The notes under the pieces were generated by a model. That model was not told the origin of the DNA. It saw nothing but the letters and a program-made list of their open reading frames with translations, and searched no databases. From NCBI GenBank assembly GCA_027346125.1, contig DAIEST010000134.1, positions 1-14,843 of the forward strand: 14,843 bases of DNA. The letters are read 5' to 3'. This document shows positions 7,082 through 14,148 of this stretch, in pieces (the first letter of the stretch is position 1; every line of letters starts with the position of its first letter). The translations under genes were made by a program, and so were the position numbers. This DNA comes from Leptospirillum sp. (lineage in GTDB: Bacteria > Nitrospirota > Leptospirillia > Leptospirillales > Leptospirillaceae).

Positions 7082-8234
7082 GATCACTCGCCTTTCGGAC
7101 GGGGACACCCAAACCAGATTCCATGCGATATCGCTCGAGTACCCTCGCTGGATAAATCACTCCCATGTATCGATCATTGTCCAAGGCATACAGGTTGTTG
7201 GTTCCGCGTTCTATCGCGTCAAAAAGGGTCATCCATGATTTGTTTTCAAGGTAGATGCGATCTCTCGGAGCGTTCGTAAGACTCAAGGATCCCACAGTCC
7301 TGTCTGCCCTTAATGGTTCCGGGACTTTCTTCAATTCCTCCCAATCCAGTCCGCCCTGGAAAACCCCTGTCCCATCGAACACAGGCAGTCGACTTTGTCC
7401 GGACGGATAGAAGTGGTCCCGATAGGCCTTCTCCAGCGACTCTGTCATCCGAAGGGCATGCAGGTCCAGTTCGACCAGGTGCGGAATACTCTGCTTCTTC
7501 AGAAAAGAGACCAGACCCAGCCGCCCTTTCCAGACCACGACACTTCGTGCGAGATGCACTCCAAAAAAAATCAGTCCAAAACCGAAAATCAGGGAACCAC
7601 GCGTCGCAAGAGCAAGACCAATCAGAGTCAGAACCCACGCAAAACCCAAACCTCCCTGAGTCGCCCACACAAAACTCCGGGAAGACTTTGTCTCTTCTTT
7701 CCCCGGAAGGAAAATGGCACCCATGTCGAACGGAAGAACGGGAAGGAGATTGATCAGTGCCAGAAACAGATTGACTTTCATCGCAAAAAAGATAAAAGGA
7801 ACAATTTCTTCGGAAAGAGGATCCGGATGCAGGCGGATGGAAGCATCCAGATGATGGAGCGCAATTCCTGTCGCGAGATTGAACAACGGACCACCCATCC
7901 TGACCATCCGGTCTCCAGGATCCGTGCCCATAAAACTTTCTGCTTCTCTTGGAACTCCACCCCAGACGGTGAGTTGATTGCCGTCGTAAAATCTCCTGAA
8001 TATTTTTGAAAAAAGCTTGTGTCCGCTTTCGTGGATCAAAACGCACAGAAAATAGACCAGAATGACAATGCCCCCGACAATTCCGTCAAACAGTACCCCC
8101 TGCCCCGGATAATGGGTCGGAGCCATCTCAAAGGCCCCCGCCCAGAAGAGGAACAAGGACAGGAAAACCCAGGAACCGTCAAATCGGAATCCGGAAGAGG
8201 GGAGTTCTGCACGTGGCCCTCTTTCCAGACTCAT
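7026..8234 (-). CDS. M50-family membrane zinc metalloprotease with C-terminal CBS-domain pair
   Basis: 402 residues. Membrane segments lie near 20-38, 51-70, 145-165, 190-210 and 213-228. The zinc motif HESGH (68-72) sits at the end of the second segment. GGPLFNLATG (114-123) and NLLPVLPFD (162-170) are the other site-2-protease hallmarks, giving His68, Glu69, His72 and Asp170. After Asp the family usually has GG; here it is MG. From ~255 to the end the protein is soluble and looks like two CBS-type repeats, the first with ALRMTESLEKAYRDHF and RLPVFD, the second with MTLFDAIERGTNNLYALDND. CBS domains often bind adenine nucleotides, so nucleotide-controlled proteolysis is a fair inference. Substrate unknown. 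The ATG directly follows the TGA of the upstream reductase gene, and its 3' end overlaps priA antisense by 56 nt. Confidence 0.85.
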   Translation of the reverse strand: MSLERGPRAELPSSGFRFDGSWVFLSLFLFWAGAFEMAPTHYPGQGVLFDGIVGGIVILVYFLCVLIHESGHKLFSKIFRRFYDGNQLTVWGGVPREAESFMGTDPGDRMVRMGGPLFNLATGIALHHLDASIRLHPDPLSEEIVPFIFFAMKVNLFLALINLLPVLPFDMGAIFLPGKEETKSSRSFVWATQGGLGFAWVLTLIGLALATRGSLIFGFGLIFFGVHLARSVVVWKGRLGLVSFLKKQSIPHLVELDLHALRMTESLEKAYRDHFYPSGQSRLPVFDGTGVFQGGLDWEELKKVPEPLRADRTVGSLSLTNAPRDRIYLENKSWMTLFDAIERGTNNLYALDNDRYMGVIYPARVLERYRMESGLGVPVRKASDPKRTEDLADPLPNPPELP

Positions 8235-9479
8235 TCAGACCAACCTGTTTGATTGGAAGCGTGGAAAAAACTTTCGGAAAGGCAGATTGAAAAGATTCTT
8301 TCCAATGGTTCGGGAAAATGACCGATAGTCATGAGAGCCACAGAGGATCATGGCATACATCGAGAGGATATGGGGGTATTTCTGAACCAGCCGGAAATAA
8401 ATCCCGGGAAACCGGTAAATAATCGTGGCCAATCTCCGGGCTTGTGAAAAGTCACGAAAAATATCCCGGACGGCCCATTCCGCATAGGACTGACTGGCCT
8501 TCCCGGGATTCCACCGATGCATCAGGATCTCTGAAACGGATTTTTTCGCGGAAAGCATCGCATAATAAATCCCCTCCCCCAGGAATGGATCCACCATCCC
8601 TCCGGCATCCCCGATAAAAAAAAGTCCTGGAATGATTCCATGCACCGTCGATTCCTGGTAGTCAGGGATCAACCAGGTACTGGATTTCTGTCCATCTTCA
8701 GAGGGGAGGGAGTTCCCCAGAAGTTTTTCTATAAAGACCTTCAGTGTTCCCAGAGGATTCTCCAGGGGTTTGGCAAACCCGACAACACCAACGTTATTGC
8801 CTGTTCCGGATTTTGGAAACGACCATCCATACCCGCCGGGAACCGATCCAAGATCAATCAATACATCAGAGCGCCTTGAGGGCCTTTCGCATTTCAGTAT
8901 TTTTTCCGACGACGGATATCCATGCTGGACCGATCTCTTTTTCCGGATCCGCTTCGATTGTTCCTTACCAGAATTGCCCAGAAATCGGTAAACCTGGCTG
9001 GTCGCTCCATCAGCTCCGATCAGTACAGGCGATTCGAATACTTCAGACCGGCTCGTTGTCAATCGAAAGGAGGCACCATTCCAGAGAAGATTTGCCATCG
9101 TCCTGTCGGTAAACACTTGTGCCCCGGCAGCCTTGGCTTTCTCGACAAGAAAAAGGTCGAACTCTTCCCGATGAAACTGGTAGGCAATCGGACGATCCAT
9201 CTCCACTTCGACCGGATCGTAGTCCAGATAAGACAAAGAAACACCCGTTGTCACTTCATGGGGCAGAAGATCCCACCCTTTGGGCAGAAAAGGGGCGGAG
9301 CGGGCCGACACGCCACCGCCGCAGGTTTTGCTCCGCGGGAAGGAACTGCGATCAAATCCGGCAACCTGAACGCCGGCTTCCGAAAGAAGCCGGACGGCTG
9401 TCGCCCCGGCCGGTCCCAATCCGATCACGATTGCTTCTACTTTGATCGGGGATTGACTGATAGTCGCATCGGCAGACAT
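8235..9479 (-). CDS. Geranylgeranyl reductase-family FAD-dependent oxidoreductase
   Basis: 414 residues from the ATG at 9479, which has AGGGG five bases upstream. The open frame runs on to 9830, but that part is antisense-frame noise over ccdA. Signatures: the FAD-binding GLGPAG at 20-25, SFPRSKTCGGGVSAR (47-60), GADGATS (155-161), the VPGGYGWSFPK hallmark (213-223) and GDAGGMVDPFLGEGIYYAM (290-308). Family members reduce isoprenoid double bonds, for example in archaeal lipids, the chlorophyll tail or menaquinone side chains. With no photosynthesis genes here, quinone or another prenyl lipid is the likely substrate, which is inference. Residues ~172-202 are unusually basic; two opposite homopolymer indels would restore a more family-like strand there. 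It is last but one in the cytochrome-maturation run. Confidence 0.87.
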   Translation of the reverse strand: MSADATISQSPIKVEAIVIGLGPAGATAVRLLSEAGVQVAGFDRSSFPRSKTCGGGVSARSAPFLPKGWDLLPHEVTTGVSLSYLDYDPVEVEMDRPIAYQFHREEFDLFLVEKAKAAGAQVFTDRTMANLLWNGASFRLTTSRSEVFESPVLIGADGATSQVYRFLGNSGKEQSKRIRKKRSVQHGYPSSEKILKCERPSRRSDVLIDLGSVPGGYGWSFPKSGTGNNVGVVGFAKPLENPLGTLKVFIEKLLGNSLPSEDGQKSSTWLIPDYQESTVHGIIPGLFFIGDAGGMVDPFLGEGIYYAMLSAKKSVSEILMHRWNPGKASQSYAEWAVRDIFRDFSQARRLATIIYRFPGIYFRLVQKYPHILSMYAMILCGSHDYRSFSRTIGKNLFNLPFRKFFPRFQSNRLV

Positions 9480-9520
9480 AGCACCCCTAGCACTGGGGAA
9501 ATTCCCGTTCACGGCACAAA

Positions 9521-10270
9521 TTACAAGGTGGAAGTCCAACCGATATGGTGCTGGGTCAGAAAAGCGGAAATGATGGAAAATGCATTCGTGAAGATCAGGA
9601 CCCCCATGAGAATCAGGAAAACACCGGAAAACTTGGTGATCGCCGGAATCCATCGGGAAATTTGCTTGAAGCTTCCCAGAAACGAGTTGAACATCAGCGC
9701 TGACAGCAGAAATGGAATGGCAAGCCCCAAAGAATAGGCGGAAAGCAGTTCGATCCCTTTTACGACCTTCCCCTGGGTTCCGGCATAAAACAGGATACTG
9801 CCAAGGATTGGCCCAACGCATGGAGTCCATCCTGCCGCAAACCCGACACCGATCAGGAATGTTCCCAAAACAGTGGATTTTCTCTGGCCGACTGGAAGGC
9901 GAAATTCATGGTTCAGAAACGGAAGTTTGAGCCAGCCCGCAATGAAAAGACCAAAAAGGACAATCAGGATCCCCCCCAACTTCCGGATGACCGTCTGGTA
10001 AGTCAGGAGAAACTGGCCCACAAAAGAAGCGGATGCACCAAATCCCACAAATAGCGTGGAAAATCCAAGAACGAATATCAAGGAATGCCACATTGTGGTT
10101 TTTGTCACTTCAGAGCGGGAAAAAGACGAGTTTTTTCCTGTCAGGTCGTCAAAGGACAAACCTGTTACAAACGAGATATAGGAAGGAACGATGGGCAGTA
10201 CGCAGGGAGAAACAAAGGAAACAAGTCCTGCCAGGAAAGAAAGCGGTATCGTAACGGAAGGATGATCCAT
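9521..10270 (-). CDS. ccdA: Cytochrome c biogenesis protein CcdA (DsbD-type transmembrane thiol carrier)
   Basis: 249 residues with about six membrane segments. CcdA transfers electrons from cytoplasmic thioredoxin to periplasmic thioredoxin-like proteins that reduce apocytochrome c. The two redox-active cysteines sit in the expected family motifs: FVSPCVLPIVPSY (Cys23, first segment) and GWTPCVGPILGS (Cys151, fourth segment). AAGWTPC and ITKFSGVFLILMGVLIF are typical. The loop at 40-58 is longer and more polar than in the smallest CcdA proteins. The ATG at 10270 has no clear ribosome site, so translation may depend on the upstream gene, whose stop is 30 nt away. It lies directly downstream of two thioredoxin-like genes, its natural partners. 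The reductase gene follows after 41 nt. Confidence 0.93.
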   Translation of the reverse strand: MDHPSVTIPLSFLAGLVSFVSPCVLPIVPSYISFVTGLSFDDLTGKNSSFSRSEVTKTTMWHSLIFVLGFSTLFVGFGASASFVGQFLLTYQTVIRKLGGILIVLFGLFIAGWLKLPFLNHEFRLPVGQRKSTVLGTFLIGVGFAAGWTPCVGPILGSILFYAGTQGKVVKGIELLSAYSLGLAIPFLLSALMFNSFLGSFKQISRWIPAITKFSGVFLILMGVLIFTNAFSIISAFLTQHHIGWTSTL

Positions 10271-10300
10271 AGAATCGTTTGGAACCAGAAGAGAAACCGG

Positions 10301-10816
10301 TCAAAAGTGCGAATGCTGTCTCTTTAACGGTTCAGACAGATATTTGCGTTGAAAAACCGGATCCGTCCAGTCCACAGCCCCTTCAATCACCCAACGGATG
10401 CGACCGTCAGGATCGATAAGCACAGAGTCCGGCAACCCCCGGACTCCATAATGATCTGCCACCCGTCCAAAAGAATCCTTCAGTATATGATAGGTTACAT
10501 GGCGGTCGTTCAAAAAGAACTTCAGTTTCTGCTGACCATCCAGACTTTCCGATATCCCATAGATGGCAAAACTTTCTGGAGCCCTCATCGACAAACGTTC
10601 AAGAGCAGGTATCTCTTTCAGGCAAGGAGCACACCACGTCGCCCAGAAATTCAGCAGAACCCATTTTCCCCGAAGGGCCTTCAGATGAACGACCTTTCCG
10701 TTCATATCATGAAGCCTGAAATCGGACGCTTTCTTCCCATCCGCCTGACCCCTTGCAGGAAGTAGAAGAAGTCCTATTCCAAAGAGTACCGAGAACAAAC
10801 GCATGATCCGGTTCAT
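10301..10816 (-). CDS. Secreted TlpA-like thioredoxin family protein
   Basis: 171 residues from the ATG at 10816. GAGG lies eight bases from this ATG but only two from the earlier ATG at 10822, so I prefer the former. The first ~25 residues are a signal peptide or anchor (basic start, SVLFGIGLLLLPARGQA). The thioredoxin fold follows: NFWATWCAPC with the CXXC pair, preceded by SDFRLHDMNGKVVHLKALRGK, and the cis-proline loop as GVRGLPDSVLID. Periplasmic proteins of this type reduce disulfides in apocytochromes or oxidase subunits. Placed between a ResA-like paralogue and ccdA, it probably takes electrons from CcdA. The Asp after the cis-Pro, where many have Thr or Glu, may tune its partner. Its C-terminal ~25 residues are basic with several His. 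Confidence 0.88.
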   Translation of the reverse strand: MNRIMRLFSVLFGIGLLLLPARGQADGKKASDFRLHDMNGKVVHLKALRGKWVLLNFWATWCAPCLKEIPALERLSMRAPESFAIYGISESLDGQQKLKFFLNDRHVTYHILKDSFGRVADHYGVRGLPDSVLIDPDGRIRWVIEGAVDWTDPVFQRKYLSEPLKRQHSHF

Positions 10817-10826
10817 ATTCATGCCC

Positions 10827-11426
10827 TCAATAACCGGAATCAGCCTCTTTCTCCTTCAGGGCCAAATAGTCTTTCGGAGTCATCGGTCCCTTGTCCAGCA
10901 AGGATAGGACAAGCTCAAGATTCCGGCGAACGATCCAGTTCCTCGGCCCGATGACGTGCTGGGCAACAACTCCATTTTGATCCAGTATAAACGTTTCAGG
11001 AACCCCGGTAATCTTGTACTGATGATCAAGACGGTTGAGCGGATCAAGAGGAATGACAAAATGAATATTGTGCGACTGAAGGAACGGCTTAACCTGATTT
11101 GCATAAAACATGTTGTTTTCGTTCACCGCGATCAGGACGAACTTGTCTCCTACTTTCTGCTTCATTCCCTCATACATGATTTCCATGGACGGCATCTCCT
11201 GCTTGCAGGGCTTGCACCATGTCGCCCAAAAATTCAGCATTACCACCTTGCCACGGAAATCAGCGAGCCGGAGGGAGGCTCCATCAACTGTTTTCAGGCG
11301 AAAATCCGGCGCAGTCATCCCTACCTTGACAGGCGCAAAACGGTAGGTCAGAACGAGATAGGCCACAACACCAAGAAAAACAGCCCCACCTGCAAGGTAG
11401 GGCCAGTATTTCCGAACCACAGACAT
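10827..11426 (-). CDS. Membrane-anchored ResA/TlpA-like thiol-disulfide oxidoreductase
   Basis: 199 residues. One N-terminal membrane anchor (~9-27), then a thioredoxin domain: APDFRLKTVDGASLRLADFRGK, NFWATWCKPCKQEMPSME with CXXC at 71/74, a long insert around 100-135, and the cis-proline loop KITGVPETFILD (139-149). GVPETF is the common ResA pattern. ResA reduces the CXXCH disulfide of apocytochrome c so heme can be attached. The ribosome site GAGGGAG lies eight bases before the ATG. It starts 13 nt after the end of ccsA and is followed within a few bases by a second thioredoxin-like gene, a compact System II arrangement. A helical charged tail (KDYLALKEKEADSGY) extends past the fold. I leave the symbol blank because the exact orthology (resA, tlpA or ccsX) is not resolvable by eye. 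Confidence 0.9.
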   Translation of the reverse strand: MSVVRKYWPYLAGGAVFLGVVAYLVLTYRFAPVKVGMTAPDFRLKTVDGASLRLADFRGKVVMLNFWATWCKPCKQEMPSMEIMYEGMKQKVGDKFVLIAVNENNMFYANQVKPFLQSHNIHFVIPLDPLNRLDHQYKITGVPETFILDQNGVVAQHVIGPRNWIVRRNLELVLSLLDKGPMTPKDYLALKEKEADSGY

Positions 11427-11439
11427 TATTGGAACTCCC

Positions 11440-12291
11440 TCAGGCAGCGTAAGCGTGCAAACCAGGAATGATAAAGCTCACACCCCAGTAAAGGAATACA
11501 ACCGATACAAACCCGCCAATCGAGAACCATGCGCTCGGTGCCCCTCTCAGTCCACGCGTCATGCGGGCATGCAAGTAGGCTGCATAGACAAACCAGGTGA
11601 TCAGGGACCATGTTTCCTTGGGATCCCATGACCAGTAGCCGCCCCAGGCTTCGTAGGCCCACATCGCACCGAAGATGACACCCAGCGTAAGCAGGGGAAA
11701 TCCGACCATCACAGCCTTGTAGGTCATGTCATCGAGAGAATCCGTGTTTGGAAACTCTTTCAGGATCCATCCAGTCGTCCCCCTGGACTCCGAGCGTTTT
11801 TTCAACAGATAGATCACTGCAAGCGATGCGGAGATCCCAAATGCAGCATAAGACATGAACATGGTGAACACATGGATCTTCAGCCAATAGGAGTTCAATG
11901 CCGGATTGAGCGGCTCGACCATCTGGTATCTGTACGGGAGAAGTTTCGCTGCGCCGACAGCGAACAGGACGAGCGTCATGACGAACGCCCCCGCGACACG
12001 GACCTTGTACTTCATTTCCATGATCATGTAACCGAGAATCGATGCCCAGGAAAAAAGGAAGAGAGTCTCATACAGATTGGACCAGGGAGCATGATGATCG
12101 GCCAGACCTCGTCCCACCAACGCTGCCGTATTTACGACCCAGCCGGAAAAGGTGACGGTCGATGCCATCTGGCCCATTTCTTTCTTATGGGAGATAAGGA
12201 AAAGGAAGTACAGGATTCCGGCCACAAGGTAGAGAGCGACAACCGTGTTGTACAGCAGGAAGGATGACCCGATCGTATTGATGACCGACAT
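11440..12291 (-). CDS. ccsA: System II cytochrome c synthase subunit CcsA/ResC
   Basis: 283 residues with about eight membrane segments. With ResB it delivers heme to the outer face and ligates it to apocytochrome c. The tryptophan-rich heme-handling motif reads AWGGYWSWDPKETWSL (215-230). Candidate heme-ligand histidines are His140 in WLKIHVFTMF, His241 in YAAYLHARMTRG, and His66/His67 in the loop before APWSNLYE. The length matches the short CcsA form rather than CcmF. The ATG at 12291 has GGGGG seven bases upstream. It is separated from resB by 108 nt that hold a good candidate promoter, so it may be transcribed both with resB and on its own. All motifs expected for activity are present. 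Confidence 0.94.
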   Translation of the reverse strand: MSVINTIGSSFLLYNTVVALYLVAGILYFLFLISHKKEMGQMASTVTFSGWVVNTAALVGRGLADHHAPWSNLYETLFLFSWASILGYMIMEMKYKVRVAGAFVMTLVLFAVGAAKLLPYRYQMVEPLNPALNSYWLKIHVFTMFMSYAAFGISASLAVIYLLKKRSESRGTTGWILKEFPNTDSLDDMTYKAVMVGFPLLTLGVIFGAMWAYEAWGGYWSWDPKETWSLITWFVYAAYLHARMTRGLRGAPSAWFSIGGFVSVVFLYWGVSFIIPGLHAYAA

Positions 12292-12361
12292 TTCGACCCC
12301 CTTGATTCAGGCGTGGTTAAAGTCCGCAGCGTCAGGTGATATATAGGAAACGTAAAACACA

Positions 12362-12389
12362 ATTACATTCGGACAACCCTTTTGGTCAA
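12362..12389 (-). promoter_or_regulatory. Candidate internal promoter for ccsA and downstream genes
   Basis: On the minus strand TTGACC (12389-12384), a 16-nt spacer, then TGTAAT (12367-12362); each box matches consensus at five of six positions. AAAAGGG directly follows the -35, as in the candidate resB promoter. It would start transcription near 12355, leaving a ~63-nt leader before ccsA. The rest of the resB-ccsA gap contains an AT-rich TATATAT and nothing else recognisable. Confidence 0.42.
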
Positions 12390-12399
12390 CCGTATTGCA

Positions 12400-13938
12400 C
12401 TAGCCCGCGACAACAGCAGTTGCCGAGCCTTCGGCGTTCAGGGAATCGGCTTTTCTGGGTACTCCGAGATCCCGAACGACCTGATGAAACTCCTTCTCGA
12501 ATCCAAGCCTGTCCTTGTGTCCGAATCCGCCTACGGCAAGATGTACCGCACCCGACTGTTCCCTGATCCGAACCCATATCTTTCGATGATAGACATAGGA
12601 AGAGAGAAAAAGCCCTCCCACCAGAAGAAACGAGCCAGCCCATACAACCTTGACCCCCGGGTCCTTGGCAACTTCGAGACCGGTGTACATGGGAGCCTTG
12701 TAACCCGCAAAAACAATGAAGTACGGGATGGACTTCATCACCTGGATCTGGGGGAAATTATAAAAGTACCAGGGAGTCCCCAGTTCTTTTCCATTCTGGT
12801 AGATGGCAACCTGTATGGCAGGGTTCCCGGATTTCTCGGACTTACTATAAACAGACTTTGTCTTTGGATCAAAAGCAAAATCGGAAACATACCGGATAAC
12901 CTTGAGTGAGAGATCCGTTTTCGGAACCGGAGCAAGGGTATTCCATGGGAGCATGACCTGCCCCAGAAACTGTTTCTTCTCCCGGTTGACGACCAGAACT
13001 TTTGCGTTCTTCAGACGATCGAAAGCATCGCCGAAGCTTGCCTGATAGAAGCGGAGCCCGTCATATTCAAGGGGATGATTGACACTGATGACCTTGTGGC
13101 GAACGACCTTCCCCTCTTTCAAGACATCCAGATCGCTGAAATAGGACTTGACCATTCCATTCGGGTAATGGTCGATCCAGAACTTGTTCACCCTGAGACT
13201 GAAATTGCCCTGGGGAACAAAGGTCGTGGAATGAACATAAAATGTTCCAAACAGCCGGAAGCCCAGCAAACTCCCCAGCAGACCGCCCCCAAGGATCACG
13301 ATGACCGAGAGATGTGCCGTATGGGACCCGATCCGGCCGAGCACTCCCTTCTGGCCGAAGACAACAGTGTCGTTTCCGTCCGAAACGGTCTGGACCCTGT
13401 AGCGGCGTCTGGAAAGAACCGTCTTGATAAAGGCGGCTGCCCCCCCCTCCGGCATCGAATCCTTCGGAAGAGTCAATTCCTGATACTCTTTCTGCTTTTT
13501 CAGGAAGTCCCGGCTGACATTCACCTTTTCCCGGAACATGGATTTCACGGTGATCGGGAACCGGTTATAGACGCAGGAAAGCGCATTGATGCAGAGGAGA
13601 GAAAGAAGGGATACGTAATACCAGCTGTGGTAAATGTCATCGACCTTCAGCCGGACAATCCAGCCACCCCAGCGGTCGCCATAAGTACTGGTATAGAAAC
13701 CGGGTTCGCGGCCCTGGTCGATGAATGTTCCGAAAATCGTCAGGAAAGCCAGAATCAGAAAGAGTGATATCGCCAGTCGCAACGAGGACAGAATCGAGAG
13801 AATCCTGGTTCCCCTGAGAGTAAATCCTTTCTTGTCGGACGTCTTCTTCCCAGAGCCTGGTTCTTTTGCCTCAAAATATCCAACAGCCCCAGTAAGCTCT
13901 ATAGTCTGCTGCTCGTCTGGAGTCAATCCACCAGGCAT
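12400..13938 (-). CDS. resB: Cytochrome c biogenesis protein ResB
   Basis: 512 residues. ResB is the partner of CcsA in System II cytochrome c maturation and probably shapes the heme channel. After a polar cytoplasmic extension of ~45 residues comes the family opening SSLRLAISLFLILAFLTIFGTF (three-part hydrophobic stretch, ~51-72). A second segment lies at ~104-124, a third at ~205-227 (GSHTAHLSVIVILGG), then a large periplasmic domain, and a fourth at ~431-448 preceded by YTGLEVAKDPGVKVVWAG, a typical ResB ending. His206 or His209 could contact heme. GHKDRLGFEKEF follows on the cytoplasmic side. The ATG has an excellent GGAGGAG ribosome site. It heads the run of maturation genes. The C-terminal ~20 residues are Ala/Ser rich and probably disordered. 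Confidence 0.92.
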   Translation of the reverse strand: MPGGLTPDEQQTIELTGAVGYFEAKEPGSGKKTSDKKGFTLRGTRILSILSSLRLAISLFLILAFLTIFGTFIDQGREPGFYTSTYGDRWGGWIVRLKVDDIYHSWYYVSLLSLLCINALSCVYNRFPITVKSMFREKVNVSRDFLKKQKEYQELTLPKDSMPEGGAAAFIKTVLSRRRYRVQTVSDGNDTVVFGQKGVLGRIGSHTAHLSVIVILGGGLLGSLLGFRLFGTFYVHSTTFVPQGNFSLRVNKFWIDHYPNGMVKSYFSDLDVLKEGKVVRHKVISVNHPLEYDGLRFYQASFGDAFDRLKNAKVLVVNREKKQFLGQVMLPWNTLAPVPKTDLSLKVIRYVSDFAFDPKTKSVYSKSEKSGNPAIQVAIYQNGKELGTPWYFYNFPQIQVMKSIPYFIVFAGYKAPMYTGLEVAKDPGVKVVWAGSFLLVGGLFLSSYVYHRKIWVRIREQSGAVHLAVGGFGHKDRLGFEKEFHQVVRDLGVPRKADSLNAEGSATAVVAG

Positions 13939-14011
13939 TCACACTCCTCCATGCCTTTGAACGGCTATTTAAATATCTTTTTCGTGAAGTTCGGGGTTTT
14001 CCGGTCTGACT

Positions 14012-14040
14012 ACTCTAAAACATCCCCTTTTCGGGGTCAA
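14012..14040 (-). promoter_or_regulatory. Candidate promoter for the resB run
   Basis: TTGACC (14040-14035), a 17-nt spacer holding AAAAGGGG, then TAGAGT (14017-14012). Five of six and four of six consensus positions match. Transcription would begin near 14005, giving a ~66-nt leader that also contains the palindrome TATTTAAATA (13966-13975) and ends in the resB ribosome site. Confidence 0.42.
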
Positions 14041-14055
14041 GGTAAATCCCCTTGA
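14037..14055. repeat. Inverted repeat TCAAGG-N7-CCTTGA overlapping the resB -35 box
   Basis: Two perfect 6-bp arms separated by 7 nt overlap the outer part of the candidate resB -35 and extend upstream. The spacing (arm centres 13 bp apart) suits a dimeric regulator, either an activator at the promoter edge or a repressor. No regulator gene in the window points to an identity. Confidence 0.28.
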
Positions 14056-14077
14056 AGTTAAGGAAGCACAAGGCTTT

Positions 14078-14108
14078 TAAGAGAAGAAAAATGGTCGTTT
14101 TCCATTTT
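14078..14108 (-). terminator. Weak candidate terminator after the MCE gene
   Basis: Reading the minus strand past the stop at 14149, the arms AAAATGG and CCATTTT (14108-14087, 7-nt loop) are followed directly by a T-rich run (TTTTCTTCTC). The stem is short and AT-rich, so termination would be inefficient. An alternative pairing AATGGT/ACCATT overlaps it. The stretch between here and the MCE stop shows no other signal. Confidence 0.3.
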
Positions 14109-14148
14109 AAACCATTGGGTTTATCCAAAAAGCTCCGGCAGATCCAGG

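Noticed and set aside
7246..8046. 266-codon minus-strand frame within the M50 gene
   Set aside because: It lies in another frame of a gene with clear catalytic motifs and has low-complexity Ser/Arg-rich composition.
8922..9737. 271-codon plus-strand frame across the reductase and ccdA
   Set aside because: Antisense to two recognised genes, with no motif or ribosome site.
9480..9830. N-terminal extension of the prenyl reductase frame
   Set aside because: It overlaps ccdA in another frame, has no family similarity, and a good ribosome site marks the ATG at 9479.
13075..13767. 230-codon plus-strand frame inside resB
   Set aside because: Shadow of a conserved membrane protein gene.
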